The notes under the pieces are model-generated. The model was not told the DNA's origin. It saw nothing but the letters and a program-made list of their open reading frames with translations, and did not search any database. From Tridacna crocea (Eukaryota > Mollusca > Bivalvia > Cardiida > Cardiidae): a stretch of 64,000 nucleotides of DNA. The stretch is from assembly GCA_943736015.1 (NCBI GenBank), contig OX031072.1, positions 10,877,501 through 10,941,500 of the forward strand, given 5' to 3'. The position numbers and the translations under genes were made by a program. The stretch's first letter is position 1. Each line of letters begins with the position of its first letter. Below are positions 21,451 through 31,005 of the stretch, piece by piece.

Positions 21451-21845
21451 CGTTTTGTAGGGGAGGGCCATTTCTCTGCATTACACCGGCAAAATTTCAG
21501 TGGGTCGCGCGTAGCAGCTTAAGAGATAAAAATTATTATATACGATAAATTATCTTCTAAAATATGTCCGAGCTTTGTAAAAAGATGGTCTAATGCATCT
21601 GCGAACAGTATCTACCTTTGCCAGCTTGCCCAGTTCGTGCAGGTTGACATGGGTCGAAACGTTTTGCTATTTGTAAATTTCCAGCATGTCAAAAGACGGT
21701 ACTATCTCATAGTCCAATCGGTAGTTCGACTAAGTAGTTTTAATGGATCAATAACTCTGTGACGACTCGCTTAGTGTACTTTTCGACCCTGGCAAAGCGG
21801 GTGTAATGCAGAGAAATGACCTTCCCCTAGAAAATGACCCATTGG
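21451..21845. other. P-palindrome arms and D remnant at the unit 1 end
   Basis: 21451-21485 is one arm of the P palindrome (TTTTGTAGGGGAGGGCC). A D-type remnant lies at about 21590-21700. An opposing arm is at about 21797-21840 (GTAATGCAGAGAAATGACC). Corresponds to 30118-30455. Confidence 0.65.
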
Positions 21846-22403
21846 TATCACGGAGATTCATAGAGCCCCCTTTTGCCAGAGCACTGCTCGTCAATGAAAA
21901 AGCAACAACTTATCTTTCCATGTGAAGACAATTTTGAACACCAAAGGACAGACAGACTGTACAGAATCCCAAATCACATACACTGCATACTCCCGGTCCT
22001 ACACCGTGTTTTTACCCAAGGTGATTGTTTGAGGTTTCCCCAAATTTCGTTGCATCATTTAATCCAGTTCTTAAGCATATGATATTTTTGCGCATTTCTA
22101 TCGATCATATTCGTGATATTTAAGAAAGGGTCAATTAAGGGATGGGATTGTGATCTAAATAAAGTAACGTCCCGGAAACACCTGGCATATTTTTAGCGCA
22201 TGACTATACATGTATAGTTATCATTGATATGTCAAAAAACCAATAATAACTTTCTAATCCTCTATACTTTTTCAGACAAATCTTCTAATAAGATGAGGCC
22301 ATTGTTATACAGGGAATAATCATCTAGTTGTGTGTGAAAAAAAAGAAAATCTGTCACTAGTATGGCGTATGATGCGGTTGATAAATGAGTCTGAAGTAAC
22401 GCA

Positions 22404-22771
22404 TTAATTCTTTACCAAACTACAAAAAAATTAGACTTGTCTAAATTAAAAGCATTTGCAGACGACAAAGTAAACGTGACTGAAAAAATGAAATTTGACG
22501 ATGAAAGAAAAGAAAACAGTGTGGGAAAAGGAGAAAATGCTGGTTACCAGCATTTTCTCCTTTTCCCACAATGTTTTTGGAAGGCTTCTATTTCAGGTTC
22601 GTTAAAACCAGGGATTGTTTGTAAAATGAAATTTGACGATGAAAGAAAAGAAAACGGTGTGGGAAAAGGAGAAAATGCTGGTTACCAGCATTTTCTCCTT
22701 TTCCTACAATGTTTTTAGAAGGCTTCTTTTTCAGGTTCGTTAAAACCAGGGACTGTTTGGTTATGGGTTAA
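22404..22771 (+). mobile_element. Family A MITE with duplicated hairpin module
   Basis: TTAATTCTTTACCAAACTAC ... TTATGGGTTAA. The module AAAATGAAATTTGACGATG-hairpin-GTTCGTTAAAACCAGGGA occurs twice in tandem (about 22484-22622 and 22623-22760), each with a full hairpin. Confidence 0.9.
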
Positions 22772-23242
22772 ACCCCATTCGGACGACAGGTTTTTAATAC
22801 CACAAACAACCCGTTGATCATTCTATCTAGTATGATATTCCTAATTCAATACTCGTATATTCCTAATTCAACCTTTGATTTCAAAGAATTATCAAGAATG
22901 GAGCAATGTGAGCAAAGGAGGAAAAGGTAGTTTCGAAAAACATTTAGAAAAAAAAACCTATAGGTTAAAAGCTATATTGTCACTAGTGATGATATTATAA
23001 TTATGCAACGAAACAGTACTAACGCCAATTTCGAGAATTTTACATATCTTCCACATTTCCGGATCGCCATGCGCTGACGTCATACAATTCACTATCATGC
23101 ATGTTTGAAATACCTCCATTTTCATCCAGTGACATTTGCAGAATCCGGTACTTTATTTATCCACTATTGTTATCTATTCTGTTTGACATAGAGTCATACA
23201 ACAAATGCAGTCATTACTAATACTCTATGAAAATAGAGGCTG
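22772..23242. other. Non-genic stretch, partly unit 2-specific
   Basis: 22772-23085 has no match in unit 1; from AATTCACTATCATGC (about 23087) it is again colinear with 14944 onward. No gene recognised. Confidence 0.5.
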
Positions 23243-23470
23243 CTAACTCTTTACCAAACAACAAAATTATAGCCGGACTGGTTTAAATTGAAAGCATTCG
23301 CAGACGACAAAATAAATCTGACTGAAAAATTGAAATTTGGTTTGAGAAGGGAAGGAAACATTGTGGGAAAAGGAGAAAATGCTGGTAACCAGCATTTTCT
23401 CCTTTTCCTACAATGTTTTCAAAAGGCTTCTCAAGGCAACTTAAAAGTCGTGATGGTGTAAAAAAGCTGG
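23243..23470 (+). mobile_element. Family A MITE
   Basis: Counterpart of 15099-15313 with the complete hairpin (GTGGGAAAAGGAGAAAATGC). Confidence 0.82.
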
Positions 23471-23930
23471 CTTAAAAAAAGCATTGTGGTAAAGAATGAG
23501 CTGCTTGTAACCAGCAGTTGCACTATTTCCTACTATGTTTTTTATCATTCAAAGGACGAATCACACCATTTCTTGGCACATTTCAATCGTCTTTTATAAA
23601 TTCAGTAGTTTCGTTAGGTGTTGAAGTATGGTTATAATTTGCATGCTAGAACAATTAAGAATCTGTTACTTCTGAAAATCCACATCCTTGTCCATGCCTG
23701 GCGGTTCTTGAAGAATGCAGCTCAACATCCACTCTTGTTTTCCACGCTGTTTAAAGCTCATTGTTACTAAACAGCCGAGGAAATTTCAATTTCTTACAAT
23801 TGTGGATGCCGGCTTTCTCTGTGCTCTTCGAAATCCCTGTTCATTGTATTTATATACACGTGTGTTGTAAACCTCGAAGATCCATGGGAAGTCGAAAATA
23901 ATCATATTTGATCGCATTATCCCCCGCTAG

Positions 23931-24285
23931 ATGGCATTCTACAAACACACCATGTACATATACACAACTATCTAATATGGGCATTCTGGGTACAGAACCG
24001 GTCTACTTTTCTACGCGACAACCATTACCTCTGAATTTCGAACAAAAAAATAAACATTGACTGAACTAAAGGGTACCTGGTGCGATTCATTCAGCTATGA
24101 TCGGCTAGCATGTAACCTATGCACCGGTCATTTATTAAAACAGGCTTGAGAAATAGCCTCAGTGTAAGCCCTACTTTTCCCTAGTGTATGGGATGGGTGA
24201 TGCGTCATAGAAGACAAGTCGAATCTTCAAAGAGTATGACATATGCAGATCGTAGTCAACCTGCCATGTTTCACCCTAAGGTTGG
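23931..24285 (+). repeat. R dispersed repeat, copy 2
   Basis: Duplicated with copy 1; starts CGCTAGATGGCATTCTAC and ends near GATCGTAGTCAACC. Confidence 0.8.
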
Positions 24286-24405
24286 TAGGTGCGACTCAAC
24301 GACTTTTTGCGGACATTGTAGATCAAATTCAGACTCCACTTCCTTGCAGTCTGGTCTTGGATCTACATTGCCCGACAAGGAGATGGTTTTCCTTATTGGT
24401 CGAGA
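24285..24405 (+). mobile_element. Family B MITE, left part
   Basis: Counterpart of 16125-16250: GCGGACATTGTAGATCAAAT, TGCAGTCTGGTCTTGG, CCCGACAAGGAGATGG. Confidence 0.7.
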
Positions 24406-24527
24406 CTAAATGTCGTAAACGTCGGACATGAAAGGCTGAAAGTGATCATCTGCGGTCGTAGTCACTTTGTCACTATTTACATTGTTATATTTATTTCTAA
24501 ATTTCCAGGATAGCAATCTGATTGGTC

Positions 24528-24530
<3 letters not shown>

Positions 24531-24561
<31 letters not shown>
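24531..24561. repeat. (GA)n microsatellite
   Basis: Counterpart of 16384-16436, shorter. Confidence 0.9.
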
Positions 24562-24563
<2 letters not shown>

Positions 24564-24843
24564 TCGAGACGTTGCACCTCCACTTATGAGGCAAACAGCG
24601 GAGGATAGCCTGAACAGTTATATACGTGACAGGTTAGTCTGGAAGTGTTTGTAGAAAGGTTTTTAATAGCTGCACTGACGGCCATTATTTAACGTATCTA
24701 ATTCTATTTTAGAATGAACTCATCTATTACTTAGTCCCCAATTCCTATATCCATCCCGTCATCAGCACGCAGAAAATAGAAATAGGGGGATGGGTTGAAG
24801 TGCCCATCATATCAGTAAAGGGATTCGTGTACTGTCACCTAAC

Positions 24844-25071
24844 TTAACCCTTTACCAAACGGCAAAAATTTAGACTGGTCCAAATTGAAAGCATTTGCAG
24901 ACGACAAGATAAAAGTAACTCAAAAATTGAAATCTGTTTCCAACAGGATAGAAAACATTGTGGGTAAAGGAGAAAATGCTTGTTACAAGCATTTTCTCCT
25001 TTTCCCACAATGTTTTCCAAAGGTTTCTATCTCAGGGTCGTAAAAACAAGGATTGTTTGGTAAAGGGTTAA
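24844..25071 (+). mobile_element. Family A TTAA MITE
   Basis: Counterpart of 17089-17317; TTAA kept on both sides, hairpin centre CTTGTTACAAG. Confidence 0.9.
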
Positions 25072-25151
25072 ATAGCCGTATTTCAAATAATCCAATTCGA
25101 ACTGAAAAGATACAGATCAGGCTGGGGCGAATCTAAAGTTTTCTCTGGGTC

Positions 25152-25379
25152 TTAACCCTTTCCCAAACAATCCCTGGTTTTTACGGGTCAGGAAAAGAAG
25201 CCTTTTGAAAACATTGTGGGAAAAGGAGAAAATGTTGATCACCAGCATTTTCTCCTTTTCCCAAAATGTTTTCTACCCTATCATAAAGAAAATCATCTTT
25301 TTAGCAACTGTTAATTTGTCAACTGCAAAATACTTTGAATTTGGTCTGGTCCAAAATTTGCCGTTTGGGAAAGGATTAA
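25152..25379 (-). mobile_element. Family A (CCCAAAC subtype) MITE
   Basis: TTAACCCTTTCCCAAACAAT ... TTTGGGAAAGGATTAA; present only in unit 2, between the conserved MITE and the gene 2 promoter block. Confidence 0.88.
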
Positions 25380-25409
25380 TCACAATCTCTCTCACATTAT
25401 TTTTGAGGT

Positions 25410-25560
25410 ATAACTAACTGACTAAATGGTGTTTTACGTCATTTCACGGCGACAGCATACATATTGATGTAGTTTCTGGTTTTCAACTGTACTAGGCTGG
25501 GGCTCTGAAATGTCTTGCCCAGGGACATGCCCGCGGAAACTTAACTATTGTTACAATATC
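25410..25560 (-). mobile_element. SINE 3' part (S4)
   Basis: Reversed SINE domain: ATGGTGTTTTACGTCATTTC, CACGGCGACAG, GTACTAGGCTGGGGCTCTG, TGTCTTGCCCAGGGACA. Confidence 0.7.
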
Positions 25561-25631
25561 AACCAGTATACTACAGTATTTCGGCCTTTTGTTTTTCTTG
25601 CTCACAGAAATAAGCCTTTGACAAGAACCTA

Positions 25632-25715
25632 GGATATTTTTTATGGACAGTGCTTATCAAAGATCAGACTGTACAGAGTATGCAGTCTGATCTTTGATAA
25701 GCACTGTCCGATATG
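25632..25715. mobile_element. Family B-like hairpin
   Basis: Nearly perfect inverted repeat GGACAGTGCTTATCAAAGAT / ATCTTTGATAAGCACTGTCC with arms over 25 bp, without the outer family B parts. Confidence 0.7.
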
Positions 25716-26087
25716 TTTTTTATTTGTTCCCGCGCGAAAAACTTTAAAATCTGAATATTTGGGCTTTTTTTCTCTACTGGTTTCAAATGACTGTACAATT
25801 TTTTCAGCAGGCTTAAGATTCAATAGGGCTCCGCACCCTATTAACACCAAGAGCACAAAGACACGCTACGATGGCTAAGGTATTCATGCTCATATGCCCA
25901 TCCCATTGCCGAAAAACCTTTATTTCCCTCTATTCATAGTAACACTTTGGAAATTTTCGTCGGTATTTTTAGATGAAATATTGCATGGATCTATTTACTG
26001 GGAAATTTTCGGCAAAGGTATTATAGTATCGACGTGGAATCCCCGATCAATATTTTAGGATTAAATTTAAAAAAAAAAAGAACAAAA

Positions 26088-26292
26088 ATGGTAGAAATGA
26101 AAAAAAATATCGACAGACTAAAGGCCAAATTTAAATTTCTCTTTCTTCTTTTCCTGTGTTCAACGTCGACCTGTTCTGCTATTAAACGGTGTCAATTCGG
26201 TCATTACTGGAGTACTGTACTGCTAGAATGTCGACCATGTAGCGAGGTCTGTGAACCTCCTACTCGACCACCGTGCTCAGATTTTTGTCCAG
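26088..26292 (+). CDS. Receptor gene 2, exon 1 (signal sequence and CRD)
   Basis: 68 codons plus one base. The frame is open upstream but without an ATG before 26088. Intron retention would add a Val/Ala-rich hydrophobic stretch and stop at 26345, as in gene 1. Confidence 0.82.
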
Positions 26293-27825
26293 GTAGGCCT
26301 CATATCTACGTAGTAATTGTAGCAGCAGCAGTAGTAGTAGTGTAGAAATAGTTGTAATTGTTGCAGTACAAGTTGTTGATCTTGGGTAAAGAAGAGAAAC
26401 AGTCGTTGTTCCATTTGGTCTGAAAAAGATTTAACATGTAATTTACCTGTAACTCGCGAAAAGGGGCATTCGAATATTTCCGTAAAGTATCGTTTCGGAT
26501 CAGCATTCAAACGACACTTTCCGCGGTTTTTATGTAATTTTCTGTTTTGCGCAAGTCTACTGTTGTACAAAATCTAGTGTAGTCGGAAAACGCAGTCTCG
26601 TATCAGTCTGCGCAGTTGATCCGAGACGACACTTTACGCCAGTGTCCGAATGCCCCCTTTTCGCATGCTGCAGGCCACGGTCGATCCTTGATAAATGATA
26701 CTGTCAATGCTCTGTGAAAAAAGGGTTTAGGTGCAGACTGACCGGGCTCGAAACTTTTTGCTTTGGTCAATTTTCTGCATGTCCAAGGAGCATTCTACCC
26801 ATTCTTTTTAATTCTATTTCAGCAGTAACTGTTATGCAAACTGATAACTTGCTCTCTTCGATACGTCACGGACATGCATCAAAACCCCTTTTGCCAGAGT
26901 ATGGCTGTAATTCCAACGTTAACCCTTTACCCAATAAGGCATTTCTGTGGCATCTCTAAGTGACCCTAAATAACAGCAAAGATGAAGCCGTTTTTTATGT
27001 GTAAATGATACCTTTTGATAGCATAGAAAACATTGCGACAAAAGGTGAAATTGCTCGTGACGAGCAATTTCACCTTTTGCCACAATTTTTTCCAAAGGCT
27101 CCTACAAGCAATATGTAGAAATGAGTATCTATGGAGTAAAGGGTTAAGCATAAATAAGTCTGAGTTAAGGATTTCGTACGAATTATTGGAAAATGAGATG
27201 TTTTCCTCCAATAATTCATGTATAAGGAGATATCTCGGACTACGCATGCTGACCTGGGTCGATACTTTTCGCAGGAGCATCAAGCCCCCTTTATCACAGA
27301 GCATGGCTCAAATCTATCTTATAATTTATTTCTTTTTAGTTAAATTCTATTTCAGATGTTTATATACAACTTATGAATCAACACAGTAGTACAACTGCCA
27401 TCACAAAGATCATGTCGACAAAGTCACAGCCTGTGCCAGCAGATTACGCCCGCTTCAACGATCTATCACTAATACCGGCAGTACTTTTACTTCTGATCGG
27501 TTCTGTCATTGCTATGTTTTTCGTAGTCAATTATGTCAGAAACACCAAAGTTAGAGAAGCACATAGACGTAGGCGAGAAGATGTAGAAAACGGGAATGGC
27601 CAACAGGGTATTGAACTGCAATCTCTAAATGGCACTGCTGTACAACAGGGAAATGACATCCCAGATGTGGACGAAAATGCTGATGGCAACAGAGAAGGCG
27701 AGCCTTCGGGAACATGGGTTTATGAAAGCAACAATCGTTGCATCAGGATCAAAGATCTGGGGAGCTTACCACAACAACGAGCTCAACAGTCGAATTCTCT
27801 AGAAAGTAACCATTATTCTCATTAA
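26088..27825 (+). CDS. TNFR-superfamily-like receptor 2 (one BCMA/TACI-type CRD); join 26088-26292, 27356-27825
   Basis: Predicted 224-aa type I membrane protein, tandem duplicate of gene 1. A basic 14-16-residue N-terminus precedes a hydrophobic stretch (FKFLFLLFLC), giving a longer signal sequence than in gene 1; a second in-frame ATG lies at 26097. The CRD has Cys 35, 48, 51, 55, 63 and 67 with the same C-x12-C-x2-C-x3-C-x7-C-x3-C spacing. The stalk is Thr-rich, the helix spans about 105-126, and RNTKVREAHRRRR follows it. The tail carries one LPQQRAQQ unit where gene 1 has eight. Phase 1 intron: donor GTAGGC at 26293, acceptor TTTCAG ending at 27355. AATAAA occurs at 27856 and 27912. The upstream block matches gene 1, but the TATA-like motif is altered (TATTATAG, 26019-26026). 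Receptor role is inferred from the CRD spacing and topology. Confidence 0.82.
26455..26680 (+). mobile_element. E palindromic element in intron of gene 2
   Basis: Counterpart of 17895-18130: GGGGCATTCGAATATTTCCG, GTTGTACAAAATCTAGTG, GCGCAGTTGATCCGAGACG. Confidence 0.72.
26700..26918 (+). mobile_element. D element in intron of gene 2
   Basis: TCAATGCTCTGTGAAAAAAG, GGGCTCGAAACTTTTTGC, GGTCAATTTTCTGCATGTCC, and a final GCATCAAAACCCCTTTTGCC close to CAGAGTATGGCTG. Confidence 0.65.
26919..27147 (+). mobile_element. Family C TTAA MITE in intron of gene 2
   Basis: TTAACCCTTTACCCAATAAGG ... CTATGGAGTAAAGGGTTAA. Hairpin AACATTGCGACAAAAGGTG ... with GCTCGTGACGAGC centre. No copy at this position in gene 1. 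Confidence 0.9.
27235..27310 (+). mobile_element. D element right half
   Basis: CTGACCTGGGTCGATACTTT, CGCAGGAGCATCAAGCCCCC, CACAGAGCATGGCTC; corresponds to 19100-19165 in gene 1. Confidence 0.65.
27356..27825 (+). CDS. Receptor gene 2, exon 2 (stalk, TM, tail)
   Basis: Completes the split Asp codon (residue 69), then 155 codons and TAA. The conserved segment between the helix and the C-terminal repeat unit is the best-preserved part of the pair. Confidence 0.85.
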
Positions 27826-27855
27826 CTCGTTCCACAACTGCATTTTCTGAAAGGA

Positions 27856-27861
27856 AATAAA
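27856..27861 (+). terminator. Poly(A) signal candidate of receptor gene 2
   Basis: AATAAA 31 bases after the stop codon, with a second at 27912-27917. The matching place in gene 1 reads GGCAAAAAAAC, so the signal is not conserved there. Confidence 0.55.
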
Positions 27862-27954
27862 ACAACATCTGACAGATTTTGTATTTTGGGCCGGTGGCCT
27901 TATGTATTCTAAATAAACTATCAAGAGAAAGTTCGGTCAGAATCTAGAATGTAC

Positions 27955-28060
27955 ATGTAGCAGTGGACAGCGTAGATCAGACATCAGACCGCACAATCTG
28001 TGCACTCTGATCTTGATCAACATTGTCCACAAATGCTTCTGGTCTAGTCTTGGGTATGAA
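27955..28060 (-). mobile_element. Family B hairpin remnant
   Basis: Counterpart of 20060-20145: GTGGACAGCGTAGATCAGAC ... CTCTGATCTTGATCAACATTG. Confidence 0.65.
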
Positions 28061-28294
28061 AAAAGTTACTTCACAAATAATTGAAGGGTGCTTTGGTGAA
28101 AATGGGATTTAATGCATAATATTCAAGCAAGTTATCCAATCACTATAGATCTACATTATCTTACAATAAACTGAACCATAACCCTCAATGCAACAAAAAA
28201 AAATGTGATTTATCTTTGACGGAATACAAAACATTGCTTTACCAGTACTATCCCATTTTCCACAGCGTATTAAAGGTATTTTTATGCTATTGCC

Positions 28295-28521
28295 TTAACC
28301 CTTTACCACACAATTCCGAGTTTTAATTCCCCTGAGGAAGAAGCCTTTTGAAAACATCGTGGGAAAGAGAAAATGCTGGTAACCAGCATTTTCTCCATTT
28401 TTCCCACAATGTTTTCTACTTCGCTTGAAACAAATTTCAATTTTTGAGTTACATTTATTTTGTCGCCTGCAAGTGCTTTCAGTTTGGACAAGTACTATGT
28501 TTTCGTGTGGTAAAGAGTTAA
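28295..28521 (-). mobile_element. Family A TTAA MITE
   Basis: TTAACCCTTTACCACACAAT ... GTGTGGTAAAGAGTTAA; hairpin slightly mismatched (CATCGTGGGAAAGAG / CCATTTTTCCCACAATG). Confidence 0.85.
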
Positions 28522-28540
28522 AACCCATGGATCATGCGAT

Positions 28541-28800
28541 GTAAGGTTAAACTGGGTAGCTCAGTGGTTAGCGTATCTGACTAGTGACGTAGTGGTTGCG
28601 GGTTCGATACACATTTCAGATTTTTTTTTTCTAGGCAACTTTTTGCCTCTAACCTCTGATGCATGTAAACAAAGTAATCAAATGCTTGAATAGTAACTTC
28701 TCTCAGTACTGGTGTCAGAAAGCAAGGAAACACATGAGCAGGGGCACTGGTCGCCCTAATAGGACTTTTACTGTTAAAATGGCAATTAACTTCAGACCAA
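28541..28800 (+). mobile_element. tRNA-derived SINE (S5)
   Basis: Head GTAGCTCAGTGGTTAGCG (A-box region) and GCGGGTTCGATACAC (B box), T-run, AACCTCTGATGCATG, AGTACTGGTGTCAGAAAGC, CACTGGTCGCCCTAATAGG. It is a SINE head joined to the common 3' domain, not a free tRNA gene. Confidence 0.85.
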
Positions 28801-28925
28801 GCACACAAAACATTAAACAGGGTACATTGATCATTGAAAAAAACGATTAACGTTGCTGCGTTGTGTTGACTGTCAAACGAACATATAAGTGCTCAAAATC
28901 TTTCCTTGGAATTGTGTGCATGTAT

Positions 28926-29143
28926 TTAACCCTTTACCAAACAATCCTTGGTTTTCACAACCCTGAGGAAGAGGCCTTTTGAAAACATTGTTGGAAAAGG
29001 AGAAAATGCTGGTAACCAGCATTTTCTCCTTTCCCACAATGTTTTCTACCCTTCTCAAATCAAACTTCAATTTTTGAGAGGCATTAATTTTGTTGTCTGC
29101 AAATGCTTTCAGTCTAATTTTTTGTAGTTTGGTAAAAAGTTAA
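28926..29143 (-). mobile_element. Family A TTAA MITE
   Basis: Complete copy whose unit 1 counterpart (21253) is cut by a deletion. Hairpin slightly mismatched (ATTGTTGGAAAAGG / CTTTCCCACAAT). Confidence 0.88.
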
Positions 29144-29741
29144 ACGAACTTCTTTTCCACAACTTATTGTCTTTGTTTTGCCTAAAAATGACAGCATTTA
29201 TTTCCACGAGGGCTTACAGATCTTTTTCATAATTTCACTCTGGAACAAACTCACTAAGTTCAACAGTGTTTCACCTGATAAATTTAACTTCAGATAGAGC
29301 AAGTGTACCACTCAAAGTTTGCTAAGCACCAAGAATATTTTTGTACATATATATACATATCTTAGGGTAAATGTTTAGCATTTTTTCTTGTTGGACATAT
29401 ATTGGGCTTTATTAATTTTTGTTTGTTAAGTTTTCTTACACTTGTTAGGCACTCTTTTTTTTCCCTCATTTTAAACTGGATGGTCTCTAAAGCGATTCTT
29501 TTCCCAAAGCGAGTAAAAAAAAGGAATTTGCGAGAAAAGCTGGTGATTAATTTGGTATGGGCTATTTGCAAGACTTGCTCAAGGAATTTACCTGTCATAC
29601 AAGGTGTGTGTACTACAGACCTTCCCACTGAATAATTTCCACTACTAATTAATATCACAAAAATATAGAATACGGATTCTACTATGGTGCTAAAAAAAAT
29701 CTCGGTCCTTAACAAACTTTGAGTAGTATATAAAGCGACGA
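29144..29741. other. Unit 2-specific non-genic stretch
   Basis: Missing from unit 1 through deletion. Opposed short open frames near 29362-29715 have no recognisable domain. Confidence 0.4.
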
Positions 29742-29920
29742 TTAACCCTTATTCTGCTAGATAAAAGAAATGGCCCTTTCAAGGCAATTAGAAACTCCAT
29801 TTTTTCCCACTATTTCACAGGTATTTATGGAGGAAAGATAAATCCTTAATTGGGCACTATAGATCCAAGATCAGACTGCACGTTTTGTACAGTCTGATCT
29901 TGATCAACGCCGTCCCGATG
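29742..29920 (-). mobile_element. Family B MITE, reversed, left part lost
   Basis: TTAACCCTTATTCTGCTAG ... GGGCACTATAGATCCAAG, hairpin AGATCAGACTGCACG ... CAGTCTGATCTTGATC, ending in the P palindrome. Confidence 0.75.
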
Positions 29921-30160
29921 TAATGCAGAGAAATAACTCTCCCCTACAAAATGACTCGGGTCATTATTCTACGTAGAGAAATGATCCCAGAAATCATTTC
30001 ACCACGTAGAGGAATGACCCGGGTCATTATTCTACGTAGAGAAATGAACCCTCTGGGGTAATTTCTCTACGTAGAATAATGACCCAGGTCATTTCTCCAC
30101 GTAGAGGAATGACCCATGGGTCGTTTTGTAGGGGAGGGCCATTTCTCTGCATTACACCAG
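29918..30160. mobile_element. P palindrome (TACGTA-rich)
   Basis: Outer arms GTAATGCAGAGAAATAAC / GGCCATTTCTCTGCATTAC and inner repeated blocks TCTACGTAGAGAAATGA and GAATGACCCGGGTCATT arranged as nested inverted repeats around AACCCTCTGGGGTAA. No coding capacity. Confidence 0.85.
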
Positions 30161-30254
30161 CAAAATTTCAGTGAGTCGCGCATAGCAGCTTAAGAGATAA
30201 AATTATTATATACAATAAATTATCTTCTAAAGTATGCAATGGTCCGAGCTTTGT

Positions 30255-30565
30255 AAAAAGAGAGCCTAATGCATCTGTATACAGTATCTACCTTTGTCAG
30301 CTTGCCCAGTTCGTGCAGGCTGACATGGGTCGAAATTCTTTGCTATTTGTAAATTTCCAGCATGTCAAAGGACCGTTCTCTCTCATAGTCCAATGGGTTG
30401 TTCGACAAGGTAGTTATTTTGGATCAATAATTCTGTGACGACTCGCTTAGTATACATCAAGGAGATGGTTAGCCCTCCCACCCCCTTTTGCCAGAGCATG
30501 GCTCAATCCGAAATACAAATGATCCATGCTCTGGAAAAAGGGGGCTTAATGCATCTCCGTGATGC
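30255..30565 (+). mobile_element. D palindromic element
   Basis: GTCAGCTTGCCCAGTTCGTG, GGTCGAAATTCTTTGC, GTAAATTTCCAGCATGTC, CCTTTTGCCAGAGCATGGC, then GGGGGCTTAATGCATCTCC. The first 200 bp are shared with the end of unit 1. Confidence 0.7.
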
Positions 30566-30794
30566 TTAACCCTTTACCACACGACAAGATTTTAGACCTG
30601 TCCGAATTGAAAGCATTTGCCGATGGCAGTTTCGTTGTGGCTCATATAAAATGAGTTTTCTTTGATATAGTAAAAAACATTGTGGGAAAAGGAGAAAATG
30701 CTGGTAACCAGCATTTTCTCCTTTTCCCACACTGTTTTCAAAATCCATCTCTTTCAGGGGTGTTTAAAGTCGTCATTGTGTGGTAAAGGCTTAA
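30566..30794 (+). mobile_element. Family A TTAA MITE
   Basis: TTAACCCTTTACCACACGAC ... GTGTGGTAAAGGCTTAA, hairpin with one mismatch (CACTG). It shares subtype features with 13004-13464. Confidence 0.9.
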
Positions 30795-30899
30795 TACCAA
30801 GTGAGCCATCACATACTCATTGATTTATAATAGCCACTTTCTTTAAAAACCGACTAAACCATAAGGTAGACTGAGCCTTGGGCATACATAAAAGTGGTA

Positions 30900-31005
30900 A
30901 ATAGCTAAAAGTTTCGACTCAGGTCAGCAGTCCGCACAGGCTGACCTGCGTCGATACCTTTCGCAGATGCATTAAGCCCCCTTTTGACAGAGCATTCCTC
31001 AAATA
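30900..31005 (+). mobile_element. D palindrome, right part
   Basis: AGGTCAGCAGTCCGCACAGG, CTGACCTGCGTCGATACC, TTTCGCAGATGCATTAAGCC, ACAGAGCATTCCTC. Confidence 0.65.

Larger units (their letters stand above)
14105..21845. repeat. Tandem segmental duplication, unit 1
   Basis: Colinear with 21846-30455. Matching landmarks: GAGCACTGCTCGTCAATG (14155 / 21882), the 15.0-16.5 and 23.1-24.6 kb blocks, the MITE at 17089 / 24844, receptor exons 1 (17555 / 26088) and 2 (19214 / 27356), the B remnant at 20.06 / 27.96 kb, and a last shared block ending TGACGACTCGCTTAGT (about 21775 / 30452). It contains gene 1. It differs by insertions and deletions of MITEs and SINEs. Confidence 0.88.
21846..30455. repeat. 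Tandem segmental duplication, unit 2
   Basis: Second unit, carrying receptor gene 2. About 0.9 kb longer than unit 1, mainly because it keeps 29144-30117, which unit 1 lost, and holds 22800-23080, absent from unit 1. It carries its own MITEs (25152, 26919) and lacks those at 14692, 18382 and 18607. Confidence 0.88.

Noticed and set aside
26000-26012. NF-kappaB-like GGGAAATTTTC in the gene 2 promoter block
   Set aside because: It does not fit the kappaB consensus at its 3' half and is altered in gene 1 (GGGAAATGTTC).
29362-29715. Opposed open frames of 117 and 77 codons
   Set aside because: No domain, and the region is deleted in unit 1.
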